From CAWAMR01 sp963783095 (GTDB lineage Bacteria > Planctomycetota > Planctomycetia > Gemmatales > Gemmataceae): a stretch of 64,000 nucleotides of DNA. Below, one piece after another: positions 9,376-19,006 of this stretch; position 1 is the stretch's first letter; each line of letters opens with the position of its first letter. The notes beneath the pieces are model-generated. The model saw only the letters and a program-made list of their open reading frames with translations. It was not told the DNA's origin and ran no database searches. The stretch covers positions 1 to 64,000 of the forward strand of contig CAWAMR010000001.1 in NCBI GenBank assembly GCA_963783095.1, in the 5' to 3' direction. The translations under genes and the position numbers were made by a program.

Positions 9376-10315
9376 CTCGACGTCGAGCCCGTCGCCGCCG
9401 GTGACCGCGGTGGTGGTCGGCGTCCAGAGCGAGCCGATGAACGGCGCCATCGGGACGCTGCACGTCGTCACGACGCTCGGCGGGGCGCCGAACACGGACG
9501 AGATCCTCGCGCCGACCGCGCTGCCGCACGAGGTGAAGCTGCTGCCTCCGGGCGGCAACGTGAATGCGCCCATCGCCGTCGAGGTCGACGGGTACACCAG
9601 CCCGAGCTGGACGCCGCAGTCGCCGGACATGCCGGTGCTCGTCCGCACGGCCGAGACCGTGTTCGTCCCGGGCCAGACGGAGCTATTGCGCGTCCTGCTG
9701 CAGGGCCAGTGCTTGCTCCCGCTGCCGGGCGGTCCGCCCGGGGCGCCCGTCTGCGACGCGCCGCAGACGTGCATCGGCGGCGTGTGCCAGTCCGACGTCG
9801 TGCCGGCGTCGGGGCTGGAGGCCTACGCCTCCAACTGGGCGACCAACGTGCCCGACGTGTGCAAGCCGGCCAATGCCGGTCCGCCGGTCGTGCAGGTGGG
9901 GACGGGACAGACGGCCTATCTGCCGCTCACCTCCGGCGAGATGGTGCAGATGGAGCAGGGGCCGCAGGGCGGTCACCACATCTGGATCGCCGTGCGCCAG
10001 GAGAACCTCGCGCAGTCGGGCTCGACCACCACGATCACGAGCGTGCAGCCGACGACCAACCTCGCCGGTCCGAGCATGTCGTTCGTCTTCACGTTCCAGC
10101 AGGACCAGGGCGGCTTCTGCGCGCTGGCGGGGCTGCGCTACCAGCTCGACATCGACGGCACCGACTACCACCTGTTCCTCGGCCAGCCGCTCGACCTCAC
10201 GGTGACGATCACCAATCCGTCGGGCACGACGGGGGTCGGCACCGCCAGCGTGAACGTCGAGCCCACCATCCTGTGCGCCGACGGCATCGAGAGCGACGCC
10301 GGCGGCGGCTGCTGA
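9293..10315 (+). CDS. secreted lipoprotein of unknown function
   Basis: A lipoprotein-type export signal (ALVALLVAGCSTSS, with the lipobox LVAGC near 9,375) is followed by about 310 residues rich in T, V, P and G. It includes a cysteine-bearing stretch (CDAPQTCIGGVCQSD) like the EGF-like linkers of myxobacterial surface proteins, then a beta-rich region with GGHHIWIAVRQEN and FLGQPLDLTVTITNPSG. It probably sits on the periplasmic or outer face of the outer membrane. I do not recognise a catalytic family. No ATG, GTG or TTG precedes the lipobox in frame within the tandem repeat, so the true start is uncertain and may be masked by a base error. The end at 10315 is clear. Confidence 0.6.
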   Translation, partial: ARVALRSGSAQVALRGGSALVALLVAGCSTSSPSPPVTAVVVGVQSEPMNGAIGTLHVVTTLGGAPNTDEILAPTALPHEVKLLPPGGNVNAPIAVEVDGYTSPSWTPQSPDMPVLVRTAETVFVPGQTELLRVLLQGQCLLPLPGGPPGAPVCDAPQTCIGGVCQSDVVPASGLEAYASNWATNVPDVCKPANAGPPVVQVGTGQTAYLPLTSGEMVQMEQGPQGGHHIWIAVRQENLAQSGSTTTITSVQPTTNLAGPSMSFVFTFQQDQGGFCALAGLRYQLDIDGTDYHLFLGQPLDLTVTITNPSGTTGVGTASVNVEPTILCADGIESDAGGGC

Positions 10316-10323
10316 GGGTCCCT

Positions 10324-11742
<1,419 letters not shown>

Positions 11743-11792
11743 GGGCGGCCAGGATTCGGGCTCCGGGCCGACCTGTCAACGGACGGCGGTCG

Positions 11793-12209
11793 CTAAATCA
11801 GCGAGCACGATCCTCGAACACGAGAGGCGTGGGTCGTGCTCGCTGATTTCTCCCGGCCCTCGTCTCGCTTCGCTCGCCGACGCCGGGAGTGACGTTTTCG
11901 TGGAGGGCTACCGCCCTCCCTCATCGCTGCGCGATGAGCCTCCCACCCATCGCCTGACGGCGAGCGTCGTGCTTCGCACGACGCAAGAAGAACCGTTGCT
12001 TGTCGCGACTTTGCGAAGCAAAGTCGTTCGCGCCGCAGGCGCGATGGGGTGGGAGGCTCGCGAGCGAAGCGAGCGAGGGAGGGCGGAGCCCTCCACGAGA
12101 ACGTCACTCCTCGCGTCGTCGGGCGCCGAAGGCGCACGACGAGGGCGAGGAGAAATCAGCGAGCACGACGCACGCTTCTCGTGTTCGAGGATCGTGCTCG
12201 CTGATTTAG
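11793..12209. repeat. 417-bp self-complementary intergenic element
   Basis: The outer 32 bases (from TAAATCAGCGAGCACG) recur inverted at the right end, and the two halves stay complementary almost to the centre: GTGGAGGGCT...CCGCCCTCCCTC and CCTCCCACC...ATCGC pair with 12,030-12,110. Each half also contains nested hairpins with CTTCGC-type loops (for example GTCGTGC/GCACGAC near 11,966 and GACTTTG/CAAAGTC near 12,010). The right end supplies the TAA stop of the outer-membrane gene. Transcribed, it would fold into one long rod. It resembles a MITE or REP-cluster and encodes no convincing protein. Confidence 0.8.
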
Positions 12210-12936
12210 GGCATGAACCAGCCGCCGAGGGTGAACGCCAGGCCGTAGGTCGTGATCTTCGGCGCGGGGCCGCTGCTGGCCGCTGCGGCGCCGGTCGCGC
12301 TCTGCGACTGGTTGGCCGCCAATCGGCCGACAGGAAGGGGCCGAGCCCCACGAAGAAGTGCGTGGCCAGGTGGTAGAGGAACGGCGCGGAGAGCACGAGC
12401 GTCCAGGCCGTTCCGTTGACCCCGCCGGTCTGGCCGGTCGCCGCGAAGGCCAGGCCGAGCGTCGGCCACACGGAGATCCAGTCGACGATCGGGATGTTGT
12501 ACCCGACCCGCGGACCGACCCCGAACCGGTTGGTGTTGAACGCCGTGGTGCCCGTGCCGTTGGCGATGCCGTTCGTCTGATTCTCCTGGTCATACTCGGT
12601 GTGCGTGAAGTCGACGAAGGCGCCGACCGACAGCCCCTGGATGACGAAGTAGTCGGCCGACGGGTGCAGCGTCAGCGTCCAGCCCGAGGTGGCCGGCGAG
12701 CCGTTCACGCCTCCGTCGACCTGACCCGTCAGGCCGAGGTTCGCGTCGCTCGAGATGACGAGCTCTCCCGCGTTGCCGAAGCGAGGACGCGGCGCGGGCA
12801 CCGGCGCGGGTGCCGGGTAGCCGTAGGTCGGGGGCGCGGGCGGGGGAGGCAGCGGCTGCGCGGGGTACTGCGCCGCCGCCACGCCTCCGAAGGTCACGAG
12901 ACCGAGGGCAAGTCCGAAGAAGATGAGCTTTCGCAT
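12206..12936 (-). CDS. outer-membrane beta-barrel protein with Pro-rich N-terminus
   Basis: A signal peptide (MRKLIFFGLALGLVTFGGVAAAQ) is followed by a proline/alanine linker (PPPPAPPTYGYPAPAPVPAP) and then about 190 residues of alternating hydrophobic and polar strands (GELVISSDANLGLTGQ, GWTLTLHPSADYFVIQGL, RFGVGPRVGYNIPI, FLYHLATHFFVGLGPFLSA). It ends KITTYGLAFTLGGWFMP; an aromatic near the C-terminus is usual for outer-membrane barrels. It is probably a small porin or structural barrel. A single frame change near 12,325 joins the parts. The stop codon lies on the edge of the palindromic element. Confidence 0.75.
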
Positions 12937-12984
12937 GTCTTCACGATAGCGCGCCGCCCGGGTTTCAACCCGCGCGAGGCGCCC

Positions 12985-13368
12985 TCAGCGGGGCGCCGCG
13001 GCCTTGCGCGACTGCAGGAACAGGACGAGCTCCTCGAGCTCCTCGGGCCTCAGGATCGCGGCGAAGGCCGGCATGTTCTTGCCGCCGTTCGAGATGCGGA
13101 TGACGAGCTGGTCCTTGGTGAGCAGATCCCCGATGCGCGACAGGTCCGGCCCGCGCCGCCCGCCCTCTCCCTCGATGAGGTGGCAGTTGAGGCACCCCCG
13201 GTCGTGGAAGGCGCGCGCCCCCGCGGCGATGGGACCGTCTGCGACGCCCACGATCTCCTGCGAGAGCGGCGGTGCGGCGAAGTTCGGCGACCAGCTCGAC
13301 CGGGCGCCCACGATCCAGAGCAATACGTCGAGCCGAACGGCATCGCCGAGGCCGGCAAGCTCCCCCAT
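12985..13368 (-). CDS. c-type cytochrome domain of a bc-type complex subunit, 5' end cut at a join
   Basis: A mono-haem cytochrome c domain: haem-binding CLNCH, then GGRRGPDLSRIGDLLTKDQL and axial methionine in GGKNMPAF, ending EELEELVLFLQSR. The sequence SPNFAAPPLSQEIVGVADGP before the haem site is typical of the C-terminal domain of the cytochrome b/c subunit of menaquinol:cytochrome c reductases, so a membrane-spanning N-terminal part should precede it. That part is missing, and about 40 bases upstream of the last convincing residue the sequence turns into a different membrane protein. I infer the second chimeric join at about 13,340-13,375; the ATG at 13,368 is therefore probably not a real start. 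Confidence 0.7.
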   Translation of the reverse strand: MGELAGLGDAVRLDVLLWIVGARSSWSPNFAAPPLSQEIVGVADGPIAAGARAFHDRGCLNCHLIEGEGGRRGPDLSRIGDLLTKDQLVIRISNGGKNMPAFAAILRPEELEELVLFLQSRKAAAPR

Positions 13369-13369
13369 A

Positions 13370-13514
13370 CAGTCAACGCCAGAGCAACCATCGCCGCGAC
13401 CGGCACGACAACGCCTTCTTCAGCGGCAAGAAAAGACTGCCAGACGACCGCGACGGCCGGCACGTCGAGCGGAAGAAGATTCGGCCACAACCACCACGGC
13501 TGGGAGTCGTCCAC
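13370..13514 (-). CDS. N-terminal fragment of a polytopic membrane protein, cut at a join
   Basis: From a GTG at 13514, preceded by GAGGGA, the minus strand reads QPWWLWPNLLPLDVPAVAVV, then a hydrophobic helix VVVPVAAMVALALTVWG. The frame then continues as low-quality Arg/Ser text that is simply the cytochrome gene read out of frame. The WPNLL-LD start is like UbiA-type planctomycete membrane proteins, which I recall only loosely. It is best read as a planctomycete gene truncated by the join at ~13,370. Confidence 0.4.
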
Positions 13515-13550
13515 TGCTATGATCCCTCACAAGATTCAGGTCCTATTCAG

Positions 13551-13688
13551 ACTCTTATTCTGACTGTTACTCTTACTCTTACGCTTACTCCTACTCTTCT
13601 TCAATTGACGTATGCGCGTGCGCAACAGCCGCGTGCAAGACGAGCAAGAATGAGAGTAAGAGTAAGAGTAAGAGTAGGAGCAGGAAAA
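13551..13688. repeat. inverted arrays of a TTACTC / GAGTAA hexamer
   Basis: The left arm (13,565-13,600) is a run of TTACTC-like hexamers with a few substitutions. The right arm (13,645-13,682) is its near reverse complement, built of GAGTAA units. The ~45-base spacer between them is GC-rich. A transcript would form a long hairpin, followed on the plus side by AAAAAA. It separates the truncated membrane gene from the divergent secreted-protein gene. Confidence 0.75.
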
Positions 13689-13771
13689 AATTGCTCTGGC
13701 CTTGCTCCCTGTTTTGGGGTATTGGCACCACCTACTTGAAATTCTCAAACCATCGCAATCAAGGAGACGCG

Positions 13772-14858
13772 GATGCGAAACGGGTCAATCCTGGCGCAAT
13801 GCTGGCCGGAAGCAGTATCCTATCATCCACGGTCCTGGCCCAGAATCCCTATACGCCCCTAAGTTCGCCCGCGCTCGCGATGATGCCCGCTCCTACAAAT
13901 ACGCGCTCACGCCCGATGCCGGGCCGTGGTTGATCTGCGTTCAAGTCTTCAAATGCGACAATGCCAGGGAACTCGCCGAGTCGATGGCAGAGTACATCAT
14001 GCGCGAGTACAAGGTGCCCGCGTATCTGTTTGAAGGAAACAGGGATGAACGACTGGCAGAGACAAAGCGTGTGCAAGATTTACGCAAAAAGTATGACGAG
14101 TTTGTCCAGTCGATGAGGAAACAGAATCCCCAGGCAGAGGCAGGTCGTTTCCGGATCATGACCATGCAGTTTTCGGACGAGTTCTGTGTGCTTATCGGGC
14201 ATCCGAAGGGGATCATGGTGAATATGGAATCGCGCGCGATTACCTGAGCGACGTGCGGAAATTCAAGGCCCCTCCGGAAGAGTTCTGCCAGCGCATGATC
14301 TTGAAGGGCGCTCCTGAGCCGGGTCAGAAAAAGCCTGCTGAGGATCGCAGCAGTGCCAATCCCTTCCGAACCGCCATGGTTGCACCGAATATGACCATTC
14401 CGCGCCCCAAGCCGCAGGCGCAGGACATCTATCCGATCGTAGAACCTCTCAATGCCGGGAACCCTTATAACCTCCTCAAATGTTCGAAACCCTATACCCT
14501 GGTGGTCCGCGTGTACAGCGGAGCACCGACGGTTATGGATCGAAACAATAGCGGAACCGCGATCGGGAAATCGACTGGCCACCTGGGCGACAATCTCAAT
14601 GCCGCGGCCCTGCAAGCGACCTCACTGGCAGAATATCTGCGCAAAATGAAACCATCTGCTTATGATAGTTACGTAATGCACACTCAGTACTACAGCATGG
14701 TGACCGTTGGGCAGTTCTCCAGCCCGGACGATCCGGCGTTGATGGCGGCGCAAAAGCAATTGGCCGGCATGAAGCTCAGAGCCGGGGATAAAGGAACGGT
14801 TCTCGATTCGCTGATGCCCGATCCTGTTGTGATGCAGATTCCAAGACCCAAAAGGTGA
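13772..14858 (+). CDS. secreted planctomycete protein of unknown function
   Basis: The ATG at 13772 follows AAGGAG by six bases. Across a frame change near 13,800 the N-terminus reads AMLAGSSILSSTVLAQN, a signal peptide. After a second change near 13,860 comes the main domain: DAGPWLICVQVFKCDNARELAE, YIMREYKVPAYLFE and MTMQFSDEFCVLIGHP. A third break near 14,235 leads to RDYLSDVRKFKAPPEEFC and a C-terminal half with TLVVRVYSGAPTV, ATSLAEYLRKMKPSAY and VTVGQFSSPDDPALMAAQ. Two related halves, each pairing an alternating beta strand with a following helix and a VYLF/YVMH-type strand, suggest duplicated SPOR-like domains. That is inference only. About 360 residues, probably periplasmic. Confidence 0.55.
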
Positions 14859-14868
14859 TTGCGGGGCG

Positions 14869-14969
14869 CGGGATGCGGGACGCGGGGCGCGACAAAAGCA
14901 CCGGTAGCTGACAGTTTGCCAATCAGGAGATTGGCGTTCCCAGGTGAATTTGTCGCGTCCCGCATCCCG
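14869..14969. terminator. inverted repeat between convergent genes
   Basis: CGGGATGCGGGACGC...CGACAAA (14,869-14,896) is matched by TTTGTCGCGTCCCGCATCCCG (14,949-14,969). It occupies nearly the whole gap between the stop of the secreted-protein gene and the stop of gcvPB, so a bidirectional termination role is plausible. There is no clear T-tract, so it may instead be a dispersed repeat. Confidence 0.5.
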
Positions 14970-14971
14970 AT

Positions 14972-16430
14972 TTACGCCCTCCACCGCAATATAGGCTTTT
15001 TCGCAGCTGCGACTTCGTCGGGCCGGCTGATCGACAATGTGTGCGGTGCTTCATGTAGGAAGGCTGCATCTTCAGTGATGATCTTCAACAACGCCTCGGC
15101 AAATTCTTCCAATGTCTCTTTACTCTCGGTTTCGGTCGGCTCCATCATCATCGCTTCTGCTACTACCAGTGGGAAATAAACGGTCGGGGCGTGAAACCCG
15201 TGATCGAGGAGCCTTTTGGCGATGTCCATTGCCGAGATCTTTTTCTCCCGTCGAAGCAGCCTGGCACTCGCCACAAACTCGTGCATGCAACGGTCGCCAT
15301 GCGGCACGTCATAGGCATGTTTGATGAGCGCCAGGAGATAATTGGCGTTCAGCACCGCGTGTTCGCTCACTTGCTTCAAACCATCCGGCCCCAGCGTGCG
15401 AATATAGAGGTAGCCTCGCAACAGGATACCCACGTTACCGAAGAAACTCCGCACCCGCCCGATCGATTTGGGTCGATCGAAATCGAGATAATATCGATTC
15501 CCGTCTTTGGCCACGATGGGAGCGGGAAGGAATGGGGCCAGAAAATCCCGGACGGTGATCGGTCCCGATCCCGGTCCGCCGCCGCCGTGGGGGCCGGTAA
15601 AGGTTTTGTGGACGTTGTAGTGCTGCATATCCGCACCGAAATCGCCGGGGCGAGTGATGCCCAGGATGGCGTTCATGTTGGCACCATCGAGGTAGACCAA
15701 TGCTCCCTCGGCGTGCAACAAGTCGGTGATGGTCTTGATCTGCTTTTCAAATAATCCCAGAGTATTCGGATTGGTAATCATGAACACGGCAGTCTGCCGA
15801 TCGAGCTTCGACTTCAAGTCGGTGAGATCGACCAGCCCATTCGAGCCGCTTTTCACGGTTACGGTTTCAAACCCGGCCAGGGCCGCACTGGCCGGATTCG
15901 TTCCGTGAGCACTATCGGGAACCAGGACGCGCTTGCGGTGGGTTTCTCCCTTGTCCCGGAAGTACGCAGCGGCGACATAAAGAGCGGTCAACTCGCCGTG
16001 TGCCCCAGCAGCAGGTTGAAGCGAGATTGCCGGCAAACCGGAAATCTCGATCAGATATTGCTGCATCTCGAAGAGAATCTGCAACATCCCCTGGCAACTA
16101 TCATCGTCCTGGAGCGGATGCAAACCCGCCAGACTCGGAAAGCCCGCTGAGGCGTTCATGTCGCTTGGGGTTATATTTCATGGTGCAGGAGCCGAGCGGA
16201 TAGAAGTTGGTATCGATCGACATATTCTGCGTCGACAAATTGACGAAATGGCGAATCAGATCGATTTCACCGACTTCGGGCAACGGCGGCGGAGAATCGC
16301 TGAGTGCCTCCGACGGGATGAGTTCGTGCAGTGGCTTTGAGTGAGGAACATCGCACGCAGGAAGACGATGGCAGCGCCGGCCTGGATGAGAGAGTTCAAA
16401 GAGCAGTTCGGTGGATTGGGTATTGTTCAT
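14972..16430 (-). CDS. gcvPB: glycine dehydrogenase (decarboxylating) subunit 2
   Basis: Second half of the two-subunit P-protein of the glycine cleavage system, which decarboxylates glycine on pyridoxal phosphate and loads the aminomethyl group on GcvH. The start at 16430 (MNNTQSTELLFELSHPGRR) leads to NFYPLGSCTMKYNPK, the family signature. After a frame change near 16,155 come AAGAHGELTALYVAAAY, DSAHGTNPASAALAG, and the PLP-lysine motif MQHYNVHKTFTGPHGGG, then GNVGILLRGYLYIRTLG. It ends KKPILRWRA at the usual length (~485 residues). It is transcribed with gcvH and gcvPA upstream on the same strand, but a 245-bp palindrome separates it from gcvPA. No gcvT is in the window. Confidence 0.93.
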
Positions 16431-16476
16431 TATCTTTGTGTGCGCGGTAAGAGTATCAGTTTATCGGCATCCAAAA

Positions 16477-16721
16477 AAATGAACCACAGAGACACAGAGA
16501 AAACCAGATTTTAGCGGAGCGTCGGGTCTTTCCCCCTCTCCCCTGTACTCAGGGGAGAGGGATGGGGTGAGGGGAAGAGCCTGCCACCATGAAAGACGCG
16601 TCTGGGAAGCGTGAAGGTTCAACCCCTCACCCTAACCCTCTCCCCTGAGTACAGGGGAGAGGGGATTAGTCTCCGTTCCACTTGTTTGCGGCTTGCCGCG
16701 CTGTGTCTCTGTGGTTCATTT
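16477..16721. repeat. nested palindromic cassette between gcvPA and gcvPB
   Basis: Outer arms AATGAACCACAGAGACACAG (16,478) and its reverse complement (ending 16,720) enclose inner 42-base arms beginning CCCCTCTCCCCTGTACTCAG (16,532-16,573 and 16,623-16,664). Within each inner arm CTCTCCCCTG/CAGGGGAGAG pairs again. The outer arm shares ACCACAGAG-CACAGAG with the hairpin at 28,846, so the two belong to one dispersed family. Its effect on gcvPB expression is unknown; it could attenuate transcription or stabilise mRNA ends. Confidence 0.8.
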
Positions 16722-16734
16722 CTTAGACTCGGTT

Positions 16735-18101
16735 CTAGTTAACGAATCTTCGGAGCAACTGCCCCAACTCATCAATCTCTGCCTTCGTCCGCTTCTCAGT
16801 AACGGCTACGGTTACACAATCTCCCAGTTGGGGATACCATCTTCCAGTCGGCAACCCGGCGTGGTAGCAATCTTTCCTTAACTGAACAAGTAATTGGCTC
16901 ACATTTCCGGGTATTTTCAAGGTGAATTCCTTGAAGAATGGGCCGGCAAAGCGCAGATTCACTCCTGGTAACTTTGTCAGCACATCCGCGGCATAGTGTG
17001 CTTTGCGCAAAACAGAGTTCTGCCGTCTCCTTCAGGCCTTGTGGACCGAGCGCGGTCAAATAAACGGCAGCTCGCAGCGCGAACAAACCTTGATTCGTGC
17101 AGATATTGCTTGTCGCTTTCTCTCTGCGAATATGTTGTTCGCGGGTTTGCAGCGTCAACACCCAGCAGCGTTTGCCGTTGCGATCCACAGTTTGTCCGAC
17201 CAATCGACCGGGGATTTTGCGAACGTATTCCTGCCGACAGGCCATGACTCCCAGATACGGTCCGCCATAACCCATCGATGTGCCCAGGCACTGTCCTTCG
17301 GCAACGGCGATGTCGGCCTCATACTGTCCGGGACGTTTCAAGATACCCAAACTGATCGGATCGAAACTGACGATCGACAAAGCGCCTTCTTGGTGAACAA
17401 TGTCGGTTATCGCGTCATTTCTTCGAGATGCCCGAAGAAATTGGGATGTTGGGTGACAACACAAATCGTATGCATCGTTGACTGCTTTCGTGAGATCATC
17501 CGGGTCGAGGAAGCCGTGCGGTGTTGGCAGAGTCACGACCCGAACATTCAGATTGGCCATGTAGGTTGAGAGGACTTGCCGATATTCCGGATGCACGCTC
17601 TCGGCAACGAGAATCGCACCCTTGCGGTCGGCGATGTTGATGCGCCATGATGACCGCTTCGGCAACGCTCGAGCCCCCTTCGTATAAACTGGCGTTGGCG
17701 ACATCCATGCCCGTCAGTTCGCAGATCAGCGTTTGATATTCAAAAAACGCCTGCAAACTTCCCTGACTCGCTTCGGCCTGATAGGGAGTATAGGCGGTGT
17801 AGAACTCGCTGCGCGAAGCAACGGCATCGACCACGGCCGGGATGAAGTGATCGTAACTGCCGCCACCCAGGAAGCAGACCCCATCGCCCGCGGCCTGGTT
17901 CCGAGCTGCTGTTTGCGCGACCAAGGCGCTGAGTTCCATTTCGCTCAGGGCAGGCGGGATCGCCAGAGGCCGGCCAAGTCGCAGTTCTGAGGGGATGGTC
18001 GAGAAAAGTTCGTCGATGGAGGAAACCCCGATTTTTGCCAGCATGGCAGCGACATCTTCCGGGGTATTCAGCACATAGGCCAAGATAAACTCCTTCTGCA
18101 C
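16735..18101 (-). CDS. gcvPA: glycine dehydrogenase (decarboxylating) subunit 1
   Basis: First half of the split P-protein. It begins at 18101 (MQKEFILAYVLNTPEDVAAM) and shows LGGGSYDHFIPAVVDAVASR, FYTAYTPYQAEASQG, LTGMDVANASLYEGGSSVAEA, GALSIVSFDPISLGILKRPG, GTSMGYGGPYLGVMACR and ATSNICTNQGLFALRAAVYL, all conserved in the family. The final part (HYAADVLTKLPGVNLRFAGP) lies in another frame. Breaks near 17,640, 17,440 and 17,010 interrupt an otherwise full-length gene of about 450 residues. It pairs with GcvPB to form the heterotetrameric decarboxylase of many non-enteric bacteria. Confidence 0.9.
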
Positions 18102-18248
18102 CTGATACTATTCTTCTCGAGAAAATGGATCTGCTCGCCGATTGTCGCAATCAACGGCTCGTTCCCGCCCACGCAGGCGGGCCTGTATTAATGATAAAAA
18201 ACATTACCTCTTAATGCCGCTTCAGTCTCAACGCGCATCGAACGACTG

Positions 18249-18419
18249 CTAGTTTCGACGCAGGAGCATCACATAAATGCCGGCGTAAAACACGAGTAAG
18301 CCCAGGCCGGCGACAATGATGGTCTGCGGGCCGTGCTGAAGATCGAGGCGATGCACACTGAGCAGACCTGCACCCAGGAACAACAGCAATATCGCAATTC
18401 GTCGGCGAAACTCGAACAT
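18249..18419 (-). CDS. 56-residue two-helix membrane protein in the gcv cluster
   Basis: A short frame from ATG 18419 to TAG 18249 encodes a basic start (MFEFRRR), a first hydrophobic helix (IAILLLFLGAGLL), a short loop (SVHRLDLQHGPQ) and a second helix (TIIVAGLGLLVFYAGIYVML) ending LLRRN. Positive residues at both ends suggest that both termini face the cytoplasm. It begins 19 bases after the gcvH stop, so it is probably cotranscribed with gcvH. No family is recognised; a link with glycine cleavage is only positional. Confidence 0.6.
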   Translation of the reverse strand: MFEFRRRIAILLLFLGAGLLSVHRLDLQHGPQTIIVAGLGLLVFYAGIYVMLLRRN

Positions 18420-18437
18420 GTTCGCCGCTTTCCGGTA

Positions 18438-18824
18438 TCAGTGCCCTTCCGAGGCCAGTTGTTGCTGATACTGCTCCAGTGTCAGCAGGTGATCGATCGA
18501 TGATCCGGGGGCGACTTTGACGCGGATCATCCAGCCCTTGCCATAGGGATCGGCATTGATGATCGAGTGGTCCTTCACGACTGCGCTATTGATCTCGACG
18601 ATTTCGCCGCTGACGGGAGCATTCAAATCGAAGACCGCCTTGACCGATTCGATCTCGCCGAATGGCTTGCCGGCAACGATCTGCTTGCCGATTTTGCCCG
18701 GCTCAAGGTTGGTCACGTCCGTAAGTTGGTCCACCGCATATTGCGAGATGCCGATCGTGCAAATATCTCCCTGCAGGTCAGCCCATTCGTGACTCGGTAG
18801 GTAACGCAGTTTCGCCAGGTCCAT
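18438..18824 (-). CDS. gcvH: glycine cleavage system H protein
   Basis: Lipoyl carrier of the glycine cleavage complex, which shuttles the aminomethyl group between the P, T and L proteins. It is intact at 128 residues: LRYLPSHEWADLQGDICTIG, the lipoylation motif GEIESVKAVFDLNAPVSG with the acceptor lysine, and a C-terminal DPYGKGWMIRVKV. The start ATG at 18824 follows CAGGAG. It is the first gene of the gcvH-small protein-gcvPA-gcvPB order on the minus strand. I looked for a tandem glycine riboswitch in the leader (18,825-18,930) and saw none. Confidence 0.96.
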   Translation of the reverse strand: MDLAKLRYLPSHEWADLQGDICTIGISQYAVDQLTDVTNLEPGKIGKQIVAGKPFGEIESVKAVFDLNAPVSGEIVEINSAVVKDHSIINADPYGKGWMIRVKVAPGSSIDHLLTLEQYQQQLASEGH

Positions 18825-19006
18825 AAACGCTCCTGAATAGCGGTCAGTGCTCGGGAATAGAAAGTCGCAAGTCTTTGCCGAGCAAACGCTTTTTTATATT
18901 GTTCCCGGGGGTTTGTCACCTGAATTGACGATTGTTATTGCTGCTGACAAGCACTACCGATGTGAATAGAATCACATTTTGTCGATGTTTCCGTCGATCG
19001 TTGCAC

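Noticed and set aside
11908..12209. Coding continuation of the outer-membrane protein through the palindrome
   Set aside because: It arises only from the frame change near 12,325; the other frame ends properly in GGWFMP and TAA.
18825..18930. Glycine riboswitch ahead of gcvH
   Set aside because: The leader is only about 100 bases and lacks the tandem aptamer landmarks.
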